A DNA stretch of 64,000 nucleotides from contig CM059045.1 of assembly GCA_030279155.1 (NCBI GenBank), positions 28,643,477 to 28,707,476 on the forward strand, written 5' to 3'. A program made the translations under genes and the position numbers. Source of the DNA: Forsythia viridissima. Taxonomy: Eukaryota > Streptophyta > Magnoliopsida > Lamiales > Oleaceae. A model generated the notes under the pieces. It was given only the letters and a program-made list of their open reading frames with translations. It searched no databases and was not told the DNA's origin. This document shows, piece by piece, positions 1 through 11,340 of this stretch. The first letter of the stretch is position 1. Each line of letters begins with the position of its first letter.

Positions 1-800
1 TTATACCGGAGTTGGTTGCCCGCAGCGAGCAGTCAGCTCGCCGCTGGACATATGAGCGCTTGGGTGTGTGGTGGTGGAGATGGTAGATGGAATTCCAACA
101 TGGCGGTGCTTCAACGTGGTTTTTGGAAAAATGAAGTTATTTTGTATTCTTGAAAAGTTATGGGACTTTATTTGAAATTTTCTTTTATTTTTTTGTTGTT
201 TTTAGCTTTTTTCTATTTTTGTTTATTTAAAAAAGAGGGCAAATCTGTCAAAATATGTCAATGGAAACATGATTTGCAACAACTACAAATGTTGAGATGT
301 CTAATATTATAAAAATTGGTTGGGGGTAAATTAGTTACCAACAACAAAGGTTGGGGATCAAAAGTGCAAATTACTCTAAATAAAATTTGATTGTCGAACA
401 AAAGATGGCAGAACATAAGTTGAATAAAATTAGAAGATGAGGAGAAATCTACAGTGATGGAACAAGGTATCTTATATCTCTTCACTCCAAATTCAACCTT
501 AATTTTCATATCACAACTTTCTTACTATTCATAGTCCTAAATTTTTTCGTCAAATACAAAACCATAACTAGACAATCTTTAAATCTTCCTCGAGGTAGTC
601 ATGGATGGCCAACTAGCATAATAAGAAAAAAACATAATTGACTCTAAGATTCAAAATCCCAAATCACAAACCCATTTCAATTCAACATCACGTCCATACA
701 TATTACATTCATATATCTGAAAAATAAGTATTAAGATAAGTAAATTTGCATGCTGACCTCCATAGGGATTGTTGGTTTGTGAGGTCACTGTAGGCTACCT
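1..800. other. Intergenic, no gene recognised
   Basis: No coding region, RNA gene or element end could be supported here. The short open frames are AT-rich and resemble no family I know. The stretch is ordinary AT-rich plant intergenic sequence, and the probable MULE begins after it. Confidence 0.5.
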
Positions 801-884
801 AGTGATTTGGGATTAGAATTCTGCAAGGACGAACGGCCTTGGCCACCTAGGGCCCCCAACCATTCAAGTCTAAGAATTTTGGCC

Positions 885-1035
885 CAAAAAAACAAAAAAA
901 ACCCCACCCCACCTCAGAAACCGGGGAGATTTCTCCCCCCATTTGCCAGCCCAACTACTGGAGTTTGGACTGGCGGAAACCGGAGAGGAGTTACGCGAAG
1001 ACCAAAAAGAATTTCTCCCTAGTTTTCACAAAAAC
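885..1035 (+). repeat. Left inverted repeat of the PLATZ-carrying element
   Basis: This is the inverted counterpart of 4785-4965. It is GC-richer than its surroundings. Matching blocks include the GCCAGCCCAA core, the GCGAAGACCA block and the TTTTCxCxAAAAC block, with mismatches and small gaps. Outer border uncertain by about 20 bp. Confidence 0.55.
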
Positions 1036-1140
1036 CCCCACCATTACTTTAAAGGCGGCCTCTCCACTTCTCTTCTTTCATTGGTAACACTAACCAACAC
1101 TACCTCTTTTGCAGGCGCCGTTCTCTTTTCTTACAATATA

Positions 1141-1144
<4 letters not shown>

Positions 1145-1209
<65 letters not shown>
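1145..1209. repeat. (CT)n-(TA)n compound microsatellite
   Basis: About 36 bp of CT dinucleotides run directly into about 29 bp of TA dinucleotides. It sits where the 5' leader of the captured PLATZ gene would be. CT-rich leaders are common in plant genes, so this may be transferred leader sequence. Confidence 0.9.
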
Positions 1210-1211
<2 letters not shown>

Positions 1212-1344
1212 TCCCTCTCAATATCTTGATGAAACCTTCTCTACCACTATCTTCATAAAATTATACACACAAATTTGATACAAGAAAAATAAATCATGGT
1301 GGGGTCTCTGTCTCTCTCTAAAGTATTTTTTGTTCTCTTTCTTA

Positions 1345-4300
1345 CAGGGGCGAATCCAGGAATTTAGTCTGCGGGGGCTGAAGTATATAAAAGTAAATAT
1401 AATAAAATTTATATATAACATAAAAAGTCGTTGAAATGATATTATTTATTGAAGTTGTTCCCGACGAGGTTTTGAAACATAAAATTAATCTATGATAGAA
1501 TCTACATCAATTTTCTCAACAAATTCTCGTTCAATGAATAGTGTCATACAATCAATTAGAAAGTCATCCTCTATTTTGTTTCGAAGATCAGTCTTCACAT
1601 GTTTCATTGCAGAAAATGCTCGCTCAGTTGTCGCGGTAGAAATAGGTAATGTCAACATAAGACGAATCAATCTAGTCACCATAATGTAACTATCTGACAT
1701 TCCACTCTCAGTTAACTGTTGGCACAACTCAACAAGTGTAGATAATTGAAATTGAGGATCGCGTTTCATATCTAGCTCATAATATCGCAACTCATATTTC
1801 AAACTATGAATATCTTGCACCGAAAAATATTTAGGATAAAACTTCTCTACAAATGAGCAAATATCAAAACTGTTATATGATTTATATGAATCTTTAGGAT
1901 CCAAAGCGACACTGAGAGAAAGGAGTTCAAATGTTGTCTCGTTAAATCTTGTATCTAACTCCATCGATACGAAATTTATCACTTCATTGAAAACATCAAA
2001 GTGATAATGATGCTCGACTGTAGTTTGATCTCGAGAACGATCAATTCTATACATACTATCTAGATCAGGTATGACAATATCGTTTCTAGAGCAAAAACTA
2101 TTCACTCCTTGGAGAATTTTTTCCAATCAATATCTCTCAATTTCTGAAGAAGTTCTTTTATAGTTGATACAAATCTTATAGCAGATAAGATGTCTAGAGA
2201 TTTTATTTGAAGGGTTTGACAAAGAACATCAGAGATACTCATAATATCATGCATTAAATGCAAGATGAACACAAATTCATAACTTGTCAAGTTTTTGTAA
2301 GTGCCACAAACTTCAGCTCGAGATCTTGCGTTTGGAGAATGGTGAGTAAAATATTCAAGTACATTGCAAGTTGCAGCGTACATATCTATCAAACTCTTTA
2401 TGGAGTCATAATGAGAACTCCAACGAGTAGCTCCCGATCGTTGCAAATTACCCATTTGATTAACCCCACTTCCAGACTTACGCTCTCTAGTAGCCAACAT
2501 ACGTTCAATTTCTATTGTTTGAGCAGTTTGCAACTCATTAATGCGCTTAGGAAAAGAAATAATAATATTGACAACATTATCCAAATGAGAAAAGAATTCA
2601 CAAATAGCACCAACATCTTTAGCTGCAGAAACCAATGTCAACTATAATTGGTGGGCAAAAAAATGAATGTAGTATGCATATGGACAATCTCAAAAAAATA
2701 ATGCCTGAAGTCCCAATTCAGTGAAGATGAAGATTTGTTGTGACCTCTAAAGGCACAACTTTGAAGTGCTAACTATCGAACACTTATGATTGAGGTTTTT
2801 AGATGCAAACGACGTTTCTGCACTTCCTCTCTCGATACTACATGCATTACCTTGTCAATGTGTTGAGATAGTCTCACTAAATCTTTAGCTTTTGTCTCAC
2901 ACATATTATGATGTGGTGCACCAATGCTGAACAATTGGATGAATTACTATCATTCTAAAAAAGAAAAGCAGTAAAAACAATATGCCCTATTCGTTGTAGG
3001 TGAATACTCCAACCAAGGAAACTGACTAAATCATTTCTTCTAAAATCAACGAGACTCAGTTTTTCCTGTTGTCTTTGGATATTCTGAAAGTACTGGTTGA
3101 TAAAGCCCAACTTTTAGATATGCCACTCTAATCTCATCTCGCAGATTAACAAGATGTTCAAATATTTACTTTCTTTTTCCTGGATCTCGTTCAATACTAG
3201 TAGTCGGTTGTAATTCAGATTTGAAGTTGAAGGATGTACGGTTTTTGAAGATAAAATTGGAAGAAGTTGCACGGTAGGAATTGAGGGTTGATCTTCAGTT
3301 AATCTATCAGAAGAATGTGTACTTTCACTAGATTGGCCTGTCTTTTTAAAAAATGAAAACAATATCTTTATTCTCTTGGCAAAAGCTTGACCTTCTATTT
3401 GTAAATTCTAAAATCAACAATCTACAAATAGGCCGGCAAGGCACAATAATTCAATAATACGAAATAGGCCAGCAAAACACAACAATTCAATAATACAAAA
3501 TAGGATGGCAAGGCACAAAAATTCAATAATAAAGATACAAAGCTTTAAACATAAGCCGACAAGGCAACAAAAAATCAATGACACCATTGCAAGCGAATTA
3601 GCAAAATACCTGTAAGTCTCTAACTCTAAGCGTATTTTTTGTACTTTTTCCTCTCGTTGGCCGCTGCCCGCTGATTTGTTTATGTACAACAAAAATAAGT
3701 TAATTCATAATCTTACAGTTTTCATAAAAATAAAAATAGGCATTAAACATAAGCTGCTGATTTTCTTATAGTATTTTTTCCAATAATTGAAAATATATAA
3801 AATAATATACAATCAGACTCAGTCATTTCATAATCTGGTATAAAATCAAAAATAAAATATGCAAAATAATATAAACTTTACAAAAATGTGAAAAAAAACA
3901 AAAAATACTTGTTCTTGAGAACGATTTCGGCAGAAAAATAGATTTTTAAATGATTTAAGGCCGTTGAAAAGAAGCTACCAAGTTGGGTTAACGGATTGTA
4001 GCTTATTTTCAGTGATTGAAGTTTCAATTTGACAAAAAAAATAATAATATTGAAGAAACGGAGCTTTAGGTATCGCGCCTAAGGGTTTCGCGAAAATAGA
4101 AAGGCAGTGGCTGAAAAATTATATTGGGATTGACTTGCGGGCTGCAGTTGAATTTTTTTTGTTTTAGTTAGGACTTGGGCACTTCACTTGGGTAAGGTAG
4201 TTGGGCTGAATTTTTTTTGTTTTAGTTGGGACTTGGGCTGAAGCTGAAATCATTCACTTGGGCAGTTGGGCTGAAAATTGAACTTGGGTCTGGGCTAATT

Positions 4301-4405
4301 TTTATTTTGACATTGGCTATTTCAAAAAAAAGTGTATTATTTCTAGATTTGGGCTGGGCCAGGCTCCGGCTGTAGCCAGGCCTAGCCCCCCTCCATCCGT
4401 CTCTG
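1345..4405 (-). mobile_element. hAT transposon, defective autonomous type (3.06 kb)
   Basis: The ends are inverted repeats typical of plant hAT elements: CAGGGGCGAATCCAGG at 1345, and CAGAGACGGATGGAGG on the other strand ending at 4405. The 8-bp flanks are near-identical: CTTTCTTA at 1337-1344 and CTATCTTA at 4406-4413 (7 of 8). Inside, on the minus strand, is a broken hAT transposase. The element lies inside the inverted repeats of the PLATZ-carrying element, so it inserted after that unit formed. Confidence 0.85.
1485..3362 (-). pseudogene. hAT transposase relic (TTF/ZMYM1-like type)
   Basis: Three minus-strand pieces cover parts of one protein: an N-terminal piece (3362-3114, beginning MFSFFKK), a central piece (2641-2102, containing SGATRWSSHYDSIKSL) and the C-terminal hAT dimerisation region (2126-1485, containing PISTATTERAFSAMK). 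This order and these motifs are those of the DUF4371/hAT-C proteins often named zinc finger MYM-type protein 1-like in plants. Frameshifts and stops separate the pieces. The gap at 2642-3113 is too short for the usual DUF4371 and catalytic region, so an internal deletion is likely. The copy cannot make an active transposase. The family call is firm for the C-terminal piece and weaker for the N-terminal one. Confidence 0.8.
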
Positions 4406-4531
4406 CTATCTTAAGTTGGGTTGTTGATTAATATTCACCGATTTCACAAAATCTGCTGTTACTAATTGATGATTTTTTGAATGAATTATGTATGTTTCTT
4501 ACAGTTGGATGACAATATCTAGCTTCCGCAG

Positions 4532-4683
4532 TGGCTTTTAGCTCTCTTGACAAAGAAATTCTTCAACGCCCGGATAATTCATAAGGATGCAAAGAAGAAT
4601 GAAAAGAACGTTTTTTGCTTAGACTGCTGCGATGGCATTTGCACTCACTGTTCCAAAATTCACCACTCACATCGACTCTTACA
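4532..4683 (+). pseudogene. PLATZ transcription factor exon (captured fragment)
   Basis: Frame 4532-4683 encodes a protein starting WLLALLTKKFFNAR and containing HKDAKKNEKNVFCLDCC and HHSHRLLQ. These are the hallmarks of the zinc-binding core of plant PLATZ DNA-binding proteins. A splice acceptor CAG ends at 4531. The exon ends at CAG/GTTCCC, where plant PLATZ genes often have an intron after the LLQ residues. The expected next exon (RRYVYHDV-type) is not seen downstream. A possible first exon is the ATG at 1296 on the far side of the hAT insertion, but that is a guess. The exon lies inside a pair of long inverted repeats, so a transposon-captured fragment is the best reading. The family identification is strong; function is unlikely. 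Confidence 0.8.
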
Positions 4684-4784
4684 GGTTCCCATAATAATAA
4701 TCCTCCATGAAAAAAAACCCTTCGAAGTTTGTTTCATTGTTCCCATCATCTTCCCTTGGTCGAACTAATTTATTAAGCATTCCC

Positions 4785-4965
4785 ATCCACTATGGTTTTC
4801 GCGAAAACAAGGGAGAAGTCCTCCCTGGTCTTCTTGCAACCGGGGAGGAGAGTTGCCGTCAGCCTAAACCCAGCGGTTTGGGCTGGCAAACAGAGTGGAG
4901 AAATCCTCCATGTTCTGTGGTTGGTAGGGGTGGAGAAGATGAGGGTTTTTTGCTTTTTCTTTTTT
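4785..4965 (-). repeat. Right inverted repeat of the PLATZ-carrying element
   Basis: Inverted counterpart of 885-1035. Beyond it the sequence becomes A/T-rich with no recognisable feature to about 5260. Confidence 0.55.
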
Positions 4966-5272
4966 TTAAAAAAAATTATTTTGAATAATATAATATAATA
5001 AACTATTTTTTTCTTGTTAAATTGGTCAAATTTAGATCACGGATATAATTTTTTTTATTAATTAATAGACCATTAGACGAAATCTATAGAGATTCCAAAT
5101 GTCCTTTTGGTGAAAATAATTAGAAGTTTTGGGACTTGATGACACATTTTTTATTATTTTAAGTGAAAATCTGTAAAAAAAAATGTTTAGAATTATTTGT
5201 ACTTTTGAAAAAATTAGGGTCCCAATTATAATTTTTCTATTGTATTTTCTTTATTCTATCATTTTAATTTAT

Positions 5273-6259
5273 GGGTAAATAGCACCAGGGGTCCCGAACA
5301 TTTGAACGTTGTAACGATGAGGTCCTGAACCTTTGTTTACTAGCAGTCAGAGTTCCTAACCTTTCAAACGTACGCACTTGGGGTCCTTTTTGGACAGAAA
5401 GCGTCAAAATTGTTGTTAAATCATCATGCACGCCACACATGAGGACTTTTTGAAGGGAAAAACTGTCCAACATAACTCAAATATACTAAACTAAAGGAGA
5501 AAACCAAAAATGAAGTGTCTTCTCTAAAGGAGTATAAAAAATGGACATCATTGGAGTATCACTAAACTAAAGGAGAAAGCTTCCATTATTGGACATCAAT
5601 GGAGTGTCGTCTCTAGGTAAATGGAGAACATTGCACGATGTACTTGCTTCATCTTTCTCAAAGCCCATTTTCTGTAAATATGGTGAATTGAAATCTAGAA
5701 GATGATATTTTTATTTAATTTGATTTGCAATTTGTTGAAGATCAAATTGATTTGGATGATTTTGCCCCTGTTATTACTGTTTATTTCTGTATTTGGTTGA
5801 ATTTGAGGAATGGGGAGAGAAAGATGATTAATATGGGGCTGCTATCATTTGAAGGATAATGAATAATGGAAAATTCAAGAAAGAAAAGTCGAAGATAAAG
5901 GATAAATATGATTGTTGCTCGATTCAAGTAGCACAACTTCTTCATCTTTATCTCCAAATTCTTCATCTGAATCTCCAAATTCTTTTGGTGCACATGAGGT
6001 AAAGAAAATTTTTTACTGAAATTTTTGGTTTTCTTCTTTAGTTTAGTGTATTTGAGTTATGCTTGACAGTTTTACCCTTAAAAAAGACATCATGTGTGGC
6101 GCGCGTGATGATTTAACAACAATTTTGACGTTTTCCGTCTATAAAGGACCTCAGGTGCGTACGTTTGAAAGGTTAGGGACTCCGGCTGCTAGTAAACAAA
6201 GGTTCAGAACCTAATCATTACAATGTTCAAAGGTTCGGGACCCCTGGTTCTATTTACCC
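5273..6259. mobile_element. Long-TIR MULE-type non-autonomous element (987 bp)
   Basis: The ends are inverted repeats of roughly 230 bp, starting GGGTAAATAGCACCAGGG at 5273 and ending in the inverted equivalent at 6259. They are flanked by a perfect 9-bp duplication TTAATTTAT at 5264-5272 and 6260-6268. Long TIRs plus a 9-bp duplication point to Mutator-like elements. The interior has no coding sequence, only short imperfect repeats of a GGAGTAT/ACTAAACTAAAGGAG type. The element is therefore non-autonomous. Confidence 0.85.
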
Positions 6260-6282
6260 TTAATTTATTTAAGTCAAGAGCA

Positions 6283-6417
6283 AAATTTTCAAAAAAATCA
6301 TTTAGGGACCATTCGTACGAATAAATGAAAGGATGAGATGATACCTTCTTATTAAATTGAATAGGGATGATATTGTTAGAAAGCTGAAATAATGAGGACT
6401 ATTAGTGTAATTAACCC
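6283..6417 (+). repeat. Terminal fragment of a MULE-type TIR
   Basis: The segment ends GGACTATTAGTGTAATTAACCC. It resembles the outer end of the right TIR of the MULE at 46709-51779 and the fragment at 21101-21253. No partner end was found nearby, so it is a solo end. Confidence 0.55.
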
Positions 6418-6472
6418 AAAAATAAATCACAATTCTTTCTCTGCCCAGTCCAATGGCCCCAAGTAGAATTCC

Positions 6473-7238
6473 AGGGCTGGCCCTGAGATTTGAGAGGCAT
6501 TAGGCGAAAATTTAAATAGGACCCTTAATAAATTGAGATGTTTTAAAAATAAATTTTTAACAGACTTACAAGCTAAAAAATGATACTTCTTTTTCTTCTT
6601 CTTCACTGTATGAAAAAATGGTTGGAATTTGTGTTAAGTTGTGGAGCCTAATTTATTGCACTACGCGGAGCTGAGGAGCGTGGATCGATCTTCATAAGTA
6701 AGGTCTTCGGTATTTGTATTTGCTTAAGTAAGGATGTTTTTCGAGATTTTGCCTTTCTAATTAGATTGTCCTAGTATTTCATTATAACTAGGAAACTTTC
6801 ATTGGGTGACCTTAGAGTTTTATTATAATTAGAGAACCTTCATTGAGTTTTCTTAGAGTTTCATTATAATTAGGAAACTTTCATTGGGCTGTTATATAGG
6901 ACTAATCTCTTGTCAACAAAGATCATCATTCATTATAGTAAAAATACTGCAACGGCTGAAGACATGACGTAGTCTCACATTGAGGAGAACCTGTATAAAT
7001 CTTTGTGTTCTTTATTTTTCCCTCTTTGATTTATTGCTCAAATCCTAACCATTTAGAAAATAGTCTTGATTCAAGACAAAGATTTCTAAAATGAGGTTTA
7101 AAGGGAAAATTGCACTGTCTACAATTTAAAAACTAAATTAAGGTAGCTAATGTAGGTTAGATTTGGACTTATTTTTTATTTAAGTTTATTGTACATGTAA
7201 GTAGGCTAATTTTTTTTTTTAGAAAAAGTGTGGGGACT
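6473..7238. other. Intergenic with one hAT-like end
   Basis: A sequence CAGGGCTGGCCCTGAGATTT at 6473 has the form of a plant hAT terminus. No matching opposite end or duplication was found, so it is treated as a remnant. Around 6780-6900 an approximately 60-bp unit containing GAAACTTTCATTGGGT recurs imperfectly about three times. No gene is seen. Confidence 0.4.
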
Positions 7239-8037
7239 TGTTACCACACGATTCTGACATGGCCTCCACGTCAGCAAGGGCCCCATCTAGGCCCATCAAA
7301 AGTCCCATCTAGGCCCATCAAGAGCCCCATCTAGGCCCGGCGAGGGCTTCGCAAATTCTGAAAAGGGCCTCGGATGCCCATCGAACGCCTTAGCCTTCTG
7401 CAGCCAGAATTCTGCGGGGCCCAGGGAAGGCCTTGACACTCACAACCGACCCATAGGGCCTCGCCAGGCTTCGTATCAATTATAACTAGCAGGCAGCACG
7501 ATATGCTGGAATGACCACAAAAGTAATTAAAGAAAGATTGCGTTGGTTTGGCGCATGGATCCTCACAAGGAAACCGAATCATAATCTCCTAAAATCATGC
7601 AACGTGATAAGCTCAGATAAGGAAGGTAATCTTGGAAATTGCCTTGATAAGGAATGACCCCTATCCCATAAGGAAGGAGGATCCGATTGAGTATCTGATT
7701 GATTTGTTACCTAAATCAATCAGGACTCTTGCGCTATAAATACGACGTCTCCGGTTGTTCCAAGGGACGCTCTTTTTCGCACTTGAATCCCACCCTAAAC
7801 TCTGCTCAAACTTCTGCCTGCTTGTCTCTCCCACACCCAATTACTTACCTCTCTTCATGTATTATTTCTATATACCGGCAGTTGACTAGATCGTCGGAGT
7901 ACCAACGATCGCCGGACCCCTTTTCTTCGAGATCTTGGTACCTAACGGTCGTCTGAGTGTGCAAGTAACATACAGGTTGGCAGAGGAGTGACTGGAGATC
8001 TGTTGACACGTGGACACTGCGGGTTCCGACGTCAACA
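7239..8037 (+). repeat. 5' LTR of the Tat element
   Basis: The LTR runs TGTTACC...TCAACA. It contains a TATAAATA box at 7735-7742, and the matching box is kept in the 3' LTR. Near the 5' end (about 7283-7340) three imperfect ~21-bp units of a CCCATCTAGGCCC type lie in tandem. Open frames in this stretch are antisense shadows. Confidence 0.93.
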
Positions 8038-8040
8038 GAT

Positions 8041-8058
8041 TGGCACCGTCTGTGGGAA
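8041..8058 (+). promoter_or_regulatory. Primer-binding site (tRNA-Asp-like)
   Basis: TGGCACCGTCTGTGGGAA lies 3 bp after the 5' LTR. The TGGCxCCGT start fits the tRNA-Asp-type primer sites common in plant gypsy elements; the later bases are divergent. Confidence 0.75.
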
Positions 8059-8118
8059 ACGAAAGATATTACACAGCCTAAAACTTGTGGTACAAACGTG
8101 TTTTCTACCAAGAGGAGC

Positions 8119-9757
8119 ATGGCAACCGAGTATTCTATGGAGGAAGAAGTAGAGTCCCACCACACTGATATGCGGTAAGAAAGCATTCAGGACCTCCAGA
8201 ACGTGACCTTTCACAAGAGGAGGAGACAGCGACAGAAGCGAATGGTTGAACAGGAGAACCAAGACCTGAAGCTGGACAATGCCTGGATGAAGGCAGCGCT
8301 TGAACTGTTGGAGAATCAATCCCTCCAACATGGACCCAAGCACAGTCGTGCCCGGAGAAGCCCTTCACGGTTCGGTTCGCAAGGAGACATGCCCGTTTCA
8401 AACGGCCAGAACCCGCGTAACGTCGCCTCGAAGCCCTCACAAGATGACCAGAAGGGAAGACCACTCCCGGTGCAGGAAGGCCGTCCCGTTCCTGCTACTA
8501 GCGTGTTCGATAGGTTGAGGGTGGGATCCTCCATAGCACCACTCCTACCCGCACACAGTAGGCGCAACGAGCACAGCGAGGCCCACACAGAAAGAAGGAG
8601 GGCCCCAAAGCAAGGTCACGAAAAGACTAAAGAGGAGAAGGAGAGGCTGGAATGTTACGAGGATGACGATGACGAGAACCTCCTATTTACCCGCTACATG
8701 AAGGCTATTGAGATACCCGCAAATTTTTGAATGCCTCTCATGGACAAATACAATGGGAGGAGAAACTACGGTGAAGTGCTGGAACTTCCATACCACGCTC
8801 GCATCCGACGCGAAGAAGTGGTACAATAAGTTAAAACCAGGGAGTATCCGGAGCTGGCCACAACTAAAAAAGGAATTCGTCAATACCTTCATTGGCAATC
8901 GGACGATGATAGCCGACATTGCCCAGCTCCATGACATCCGGTAGAAGGAAGGAGAAACTGTCAAGAGCTACTTCAAGAGGTTCAGTCACATTATTAACAA
9001 AATCGAGACTGTGACTGATGAAAAGGCCTTGGATGCACTCGTCACCAGACTACACATGCGCACTCCCTTCTGGAGGGATGTACAGAACAGTCAACCGAAG
9101 ACCTACAGTCAGCTATTGGACTTGGTCCAGTGTGAGATTCGATCAGAGGAGACGATCGAGAATAGGGAGAAGGCTGAGAGGGAGAGAATAGATCACTACA
9201 GAAGGGAGGGGCGACGCTCTCCCGAGCCTCGTTTCTCCTACTTTCAAAAAAGGCGCTCTCTCGGTCTGTCCAACAACTGTTACAAGAGATTCGATCAGAC
9301 GGAGGTAGCCCCAGTCCCCCACCCCAGAGCGCCCGTGGTAGCCCCCATGCCTGCCACAACACCGCCCAAGTTCTATTGGATACACAGGACCAGGGTGCAT
9401 AATACTGAGGATTGTCCAGACGTGAGAGAATTGATAAATCGTAGAACCCACGGGCATGGATAGGGAAATCAACGTGCGCGAGGACGTCGAAGGCCGCCCA
9501 CACAGGGGCGAAGACCTCCTCCTCGGCGCCAGAACGATGGACCCCGACGTAATGAAGTGGAAAATGACAGAAACAGGGACCCACCGAGGTTGGAGAGTCC
9601 CGTGGGGGCTCCTCATATTCGAGAGATAAACACGATCATAGGAGGGCCCTATGTCAGAGGGCACACGATGAACTCGCGGCGTAACTACGCAAAGGCGGCG
9701 AGAGAAGAACCCTTGGAGAGTTGGCAAGTCCACGGGCACCGACCAAAAGCACCGTAG
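8119..9757 (+). pseudogene. Tat gag polyprotein, broken
   Basis: The start chosen is the ATG at 8119 (MATEYSMEEEVES), about 60 bp after the primer site. The frame holds a charged N-terminal region and a capsid-like Retrotrans_gag core with ASDAKKWYNKLKPGSIRSW (about 8799-8860). It continues into an Arg-rich, Pro-rich tail and an HRTRVHNTEDCPDV segment. Gag forms the retroelement particle. It is broken by in-frame stops at 8176, 8728, 8942, 9461 and 9755 and by a frame change near 8730-8760. That site also looks as if residues are missing between CWNFHTTL and ASDAKKW. Beyond this point the same frame continues straight into pol. Confidence 0.85.
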
Positions 9758-10499
9758 ATCTCGTTCACTAAGGATGACGAGGCTGGCATACACTACCTGC
9801 ACTGCGATGCCCTGGTAGTCTGCACCGCCGTTGCCAAAAACGACCTAGGGCAGATGCTGGTTGATGATGGAAGCACCGTGAACATTCTGTTCGGCAGTGC
9901 CTTCGTCCAAATAGACGTGGATCATGAACTAACTGCCATCTCAGATCTGCTATTTGGTTTCACAAGAGATAGCCTCGTCCCGCGAGGAAGGATTACGCTT
10001 GCGGTAGACTTCGGAGAACCTCCATGCCACCTCCAGAAGTTCATGGAGTTTTTGATAGTGGACGCTCGCTCCGCCTACCATGGGGTCCTTGGAAGGCCTG
10101 CGCTGAAGGATTTGCAGGCGGTCACGTCCATATACCATCTGGCAATGAAATTCTCGACGCCCAGAGGGGTGACTAAAATCTACAGTAATCAGAAGGAGGC
10201 GTGGGCATGTTACATGAACGCATTGCGGAAGGCTGCTAAACGCGAGGATATCACCCCAGCGGTAATGACCATACATTTGGAGTCGATGGACGTTGACCGT
10301 GAAGGAATGGACGAAGAATTGATACTGGACGAGGGTCTGGATTCTCGGATCATAGGCTCAGATTCTCTTGCCTCCCCGGCCGAGGAGCTGGAAGCATTTT
10401 CGGTGAACCTCTCGGAACCAACCCGGGTATTGCAGGTGAGAGAGAAGCTCGATGAAAGAATGAAGGAGGAGCTGAAGCAGTTCCTCCGGGAGAACGTTG
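9758..10499 (+). pseudogene. Tat aspartic protease region
   Basis: This is the first pol domain and would cleave the polyprotein. The motif LVDDGSTVNILF (about 9857) is the active-site region of pepsin-like retroelement proteases, and the flap/C-terminal part includes YHGVLGRPALKDLQA. It shares one continuous reading frame with the downstream RT and the second half of gag. No stop falls within the protease itself; the nearest are at 9755 and 10595. Confidence 0.85.
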
Positions 10500-11340
10500 A
10501 CGTCTTCGCATGGAAGCACAGTGATATGGTTGGGATCAACCCGTCGGTAGCATGCCACACCCTGAAAGTGGATCCAAAAGCACGCCCCATGATTTAAAAA
10601 AGGAGGCCTTTGAGTGCCGAGAGGTACAATGCATTGAAGAAGGAAATTGACAAGCTACTAGCCAACAGGTTCATCAGAAAAGCAACTTATCCCCAATGGG
10701 TATCTAACCCAGTGCTAGTAAGAAAGAGTACCAAGAAGTGGAGGGTATGCATAGACTTCTCAGATCTGAAACAAGCATGCCCTAAAGACAGCTTCCCGTT
10801 GCCACGCATCGACCAGCTAGTCGATGCGACTGCCGGCCACAAGTTACTTAGCTTTATGGACGCATACTCGGGCTACAACCAAATCTCGATGTTTGCAGGA
10901 GACGAGGATCACACCTCGTTTATCACGGACCGAGGGTTATACTGCTTTAGGATGATGCCTTTTGGCCTGAAGAACGCGGGAGCCACGTACCAACGGTTGG
11001 TAAACCGCATGTTCGCAGGACAGATTGGGAATACAATGGAAGTATACGTCGATGATATGCTGGTAAAGAACGTAAACGCAGAGGACCACATAGAGCACTT
11101 AAGAGGGATGTTCGGAGTCCTTCGTAAATATTGCATGAAGCTTAACCCCATGAAGTGCGCGTTCGGAGTTGCGTCTGGAAAGTTCCTCAGCTACATGGTC
11201 AATCAGCGCGGGATAGAGGCTAATCCCAAAAAGATTAAGGCGCTTATTGAAATGCGGTCACCATCCTCCTCCAAGGAAGTCCAGAGCCTGACGGGAAGGT
11301 TAGTGGCTTTGAATTGATTTATATCCAAGGCGACCGACAA
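10500..11340 (+). pseudogene. Tat reverse transcriptase region
   Basis: This domain copies the element RNA into DNA. It contains WRVCIDFSDLKQACPKDSFP, LLSFMDAYSGYNQI, FGLKNAGATYQRLVN and the catalytic YVDDML (about 11043-11060). All are canonical for Ty3/gypsy RT and the catalytic aspartates are kept. In-frame stops at 10595 (TAA) and 11315 (TGA) interrupt it. No frameshift is needed to connect it to the protease or to the RNase H and integrase. Confidence 0.92.

Larger units (their letters stand above)
885..4965. mobile_element. Probable Pack-MULE-like element carrying a PLATZ exon
   Basis: Two segments, about 885-1035 and 4785-4965, are imperfect inverted copies of each other. The left reads ...GCCAGCCCAACTAC... 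and the right reads ...GTTTGGGCTGGCAAAC..., and the similarity extends through the shared TTTTCxCxAAAAC core on the inner side. Between them lies a piece of a plant PLATZ gene plus a 3.06-kb hAT element inserted later. Without the hAT the unit is about 1.0 kb, a usual size for gene-fragment-carrying MULEs. Long terminal inverted repeats around a host exon suggest capture. I could not fix the outer borders or find a clear 9-bp target duplication, so the MULE assignment is an inference. Confidence 0.5.

Noticed and set aside
943..1278. Open frame with poly-Ser/Leu and Tyr/Ile repeats
   Set aside because: It is produced by the CT/TA microsatellite and an inverted repeat and has no family similarity.
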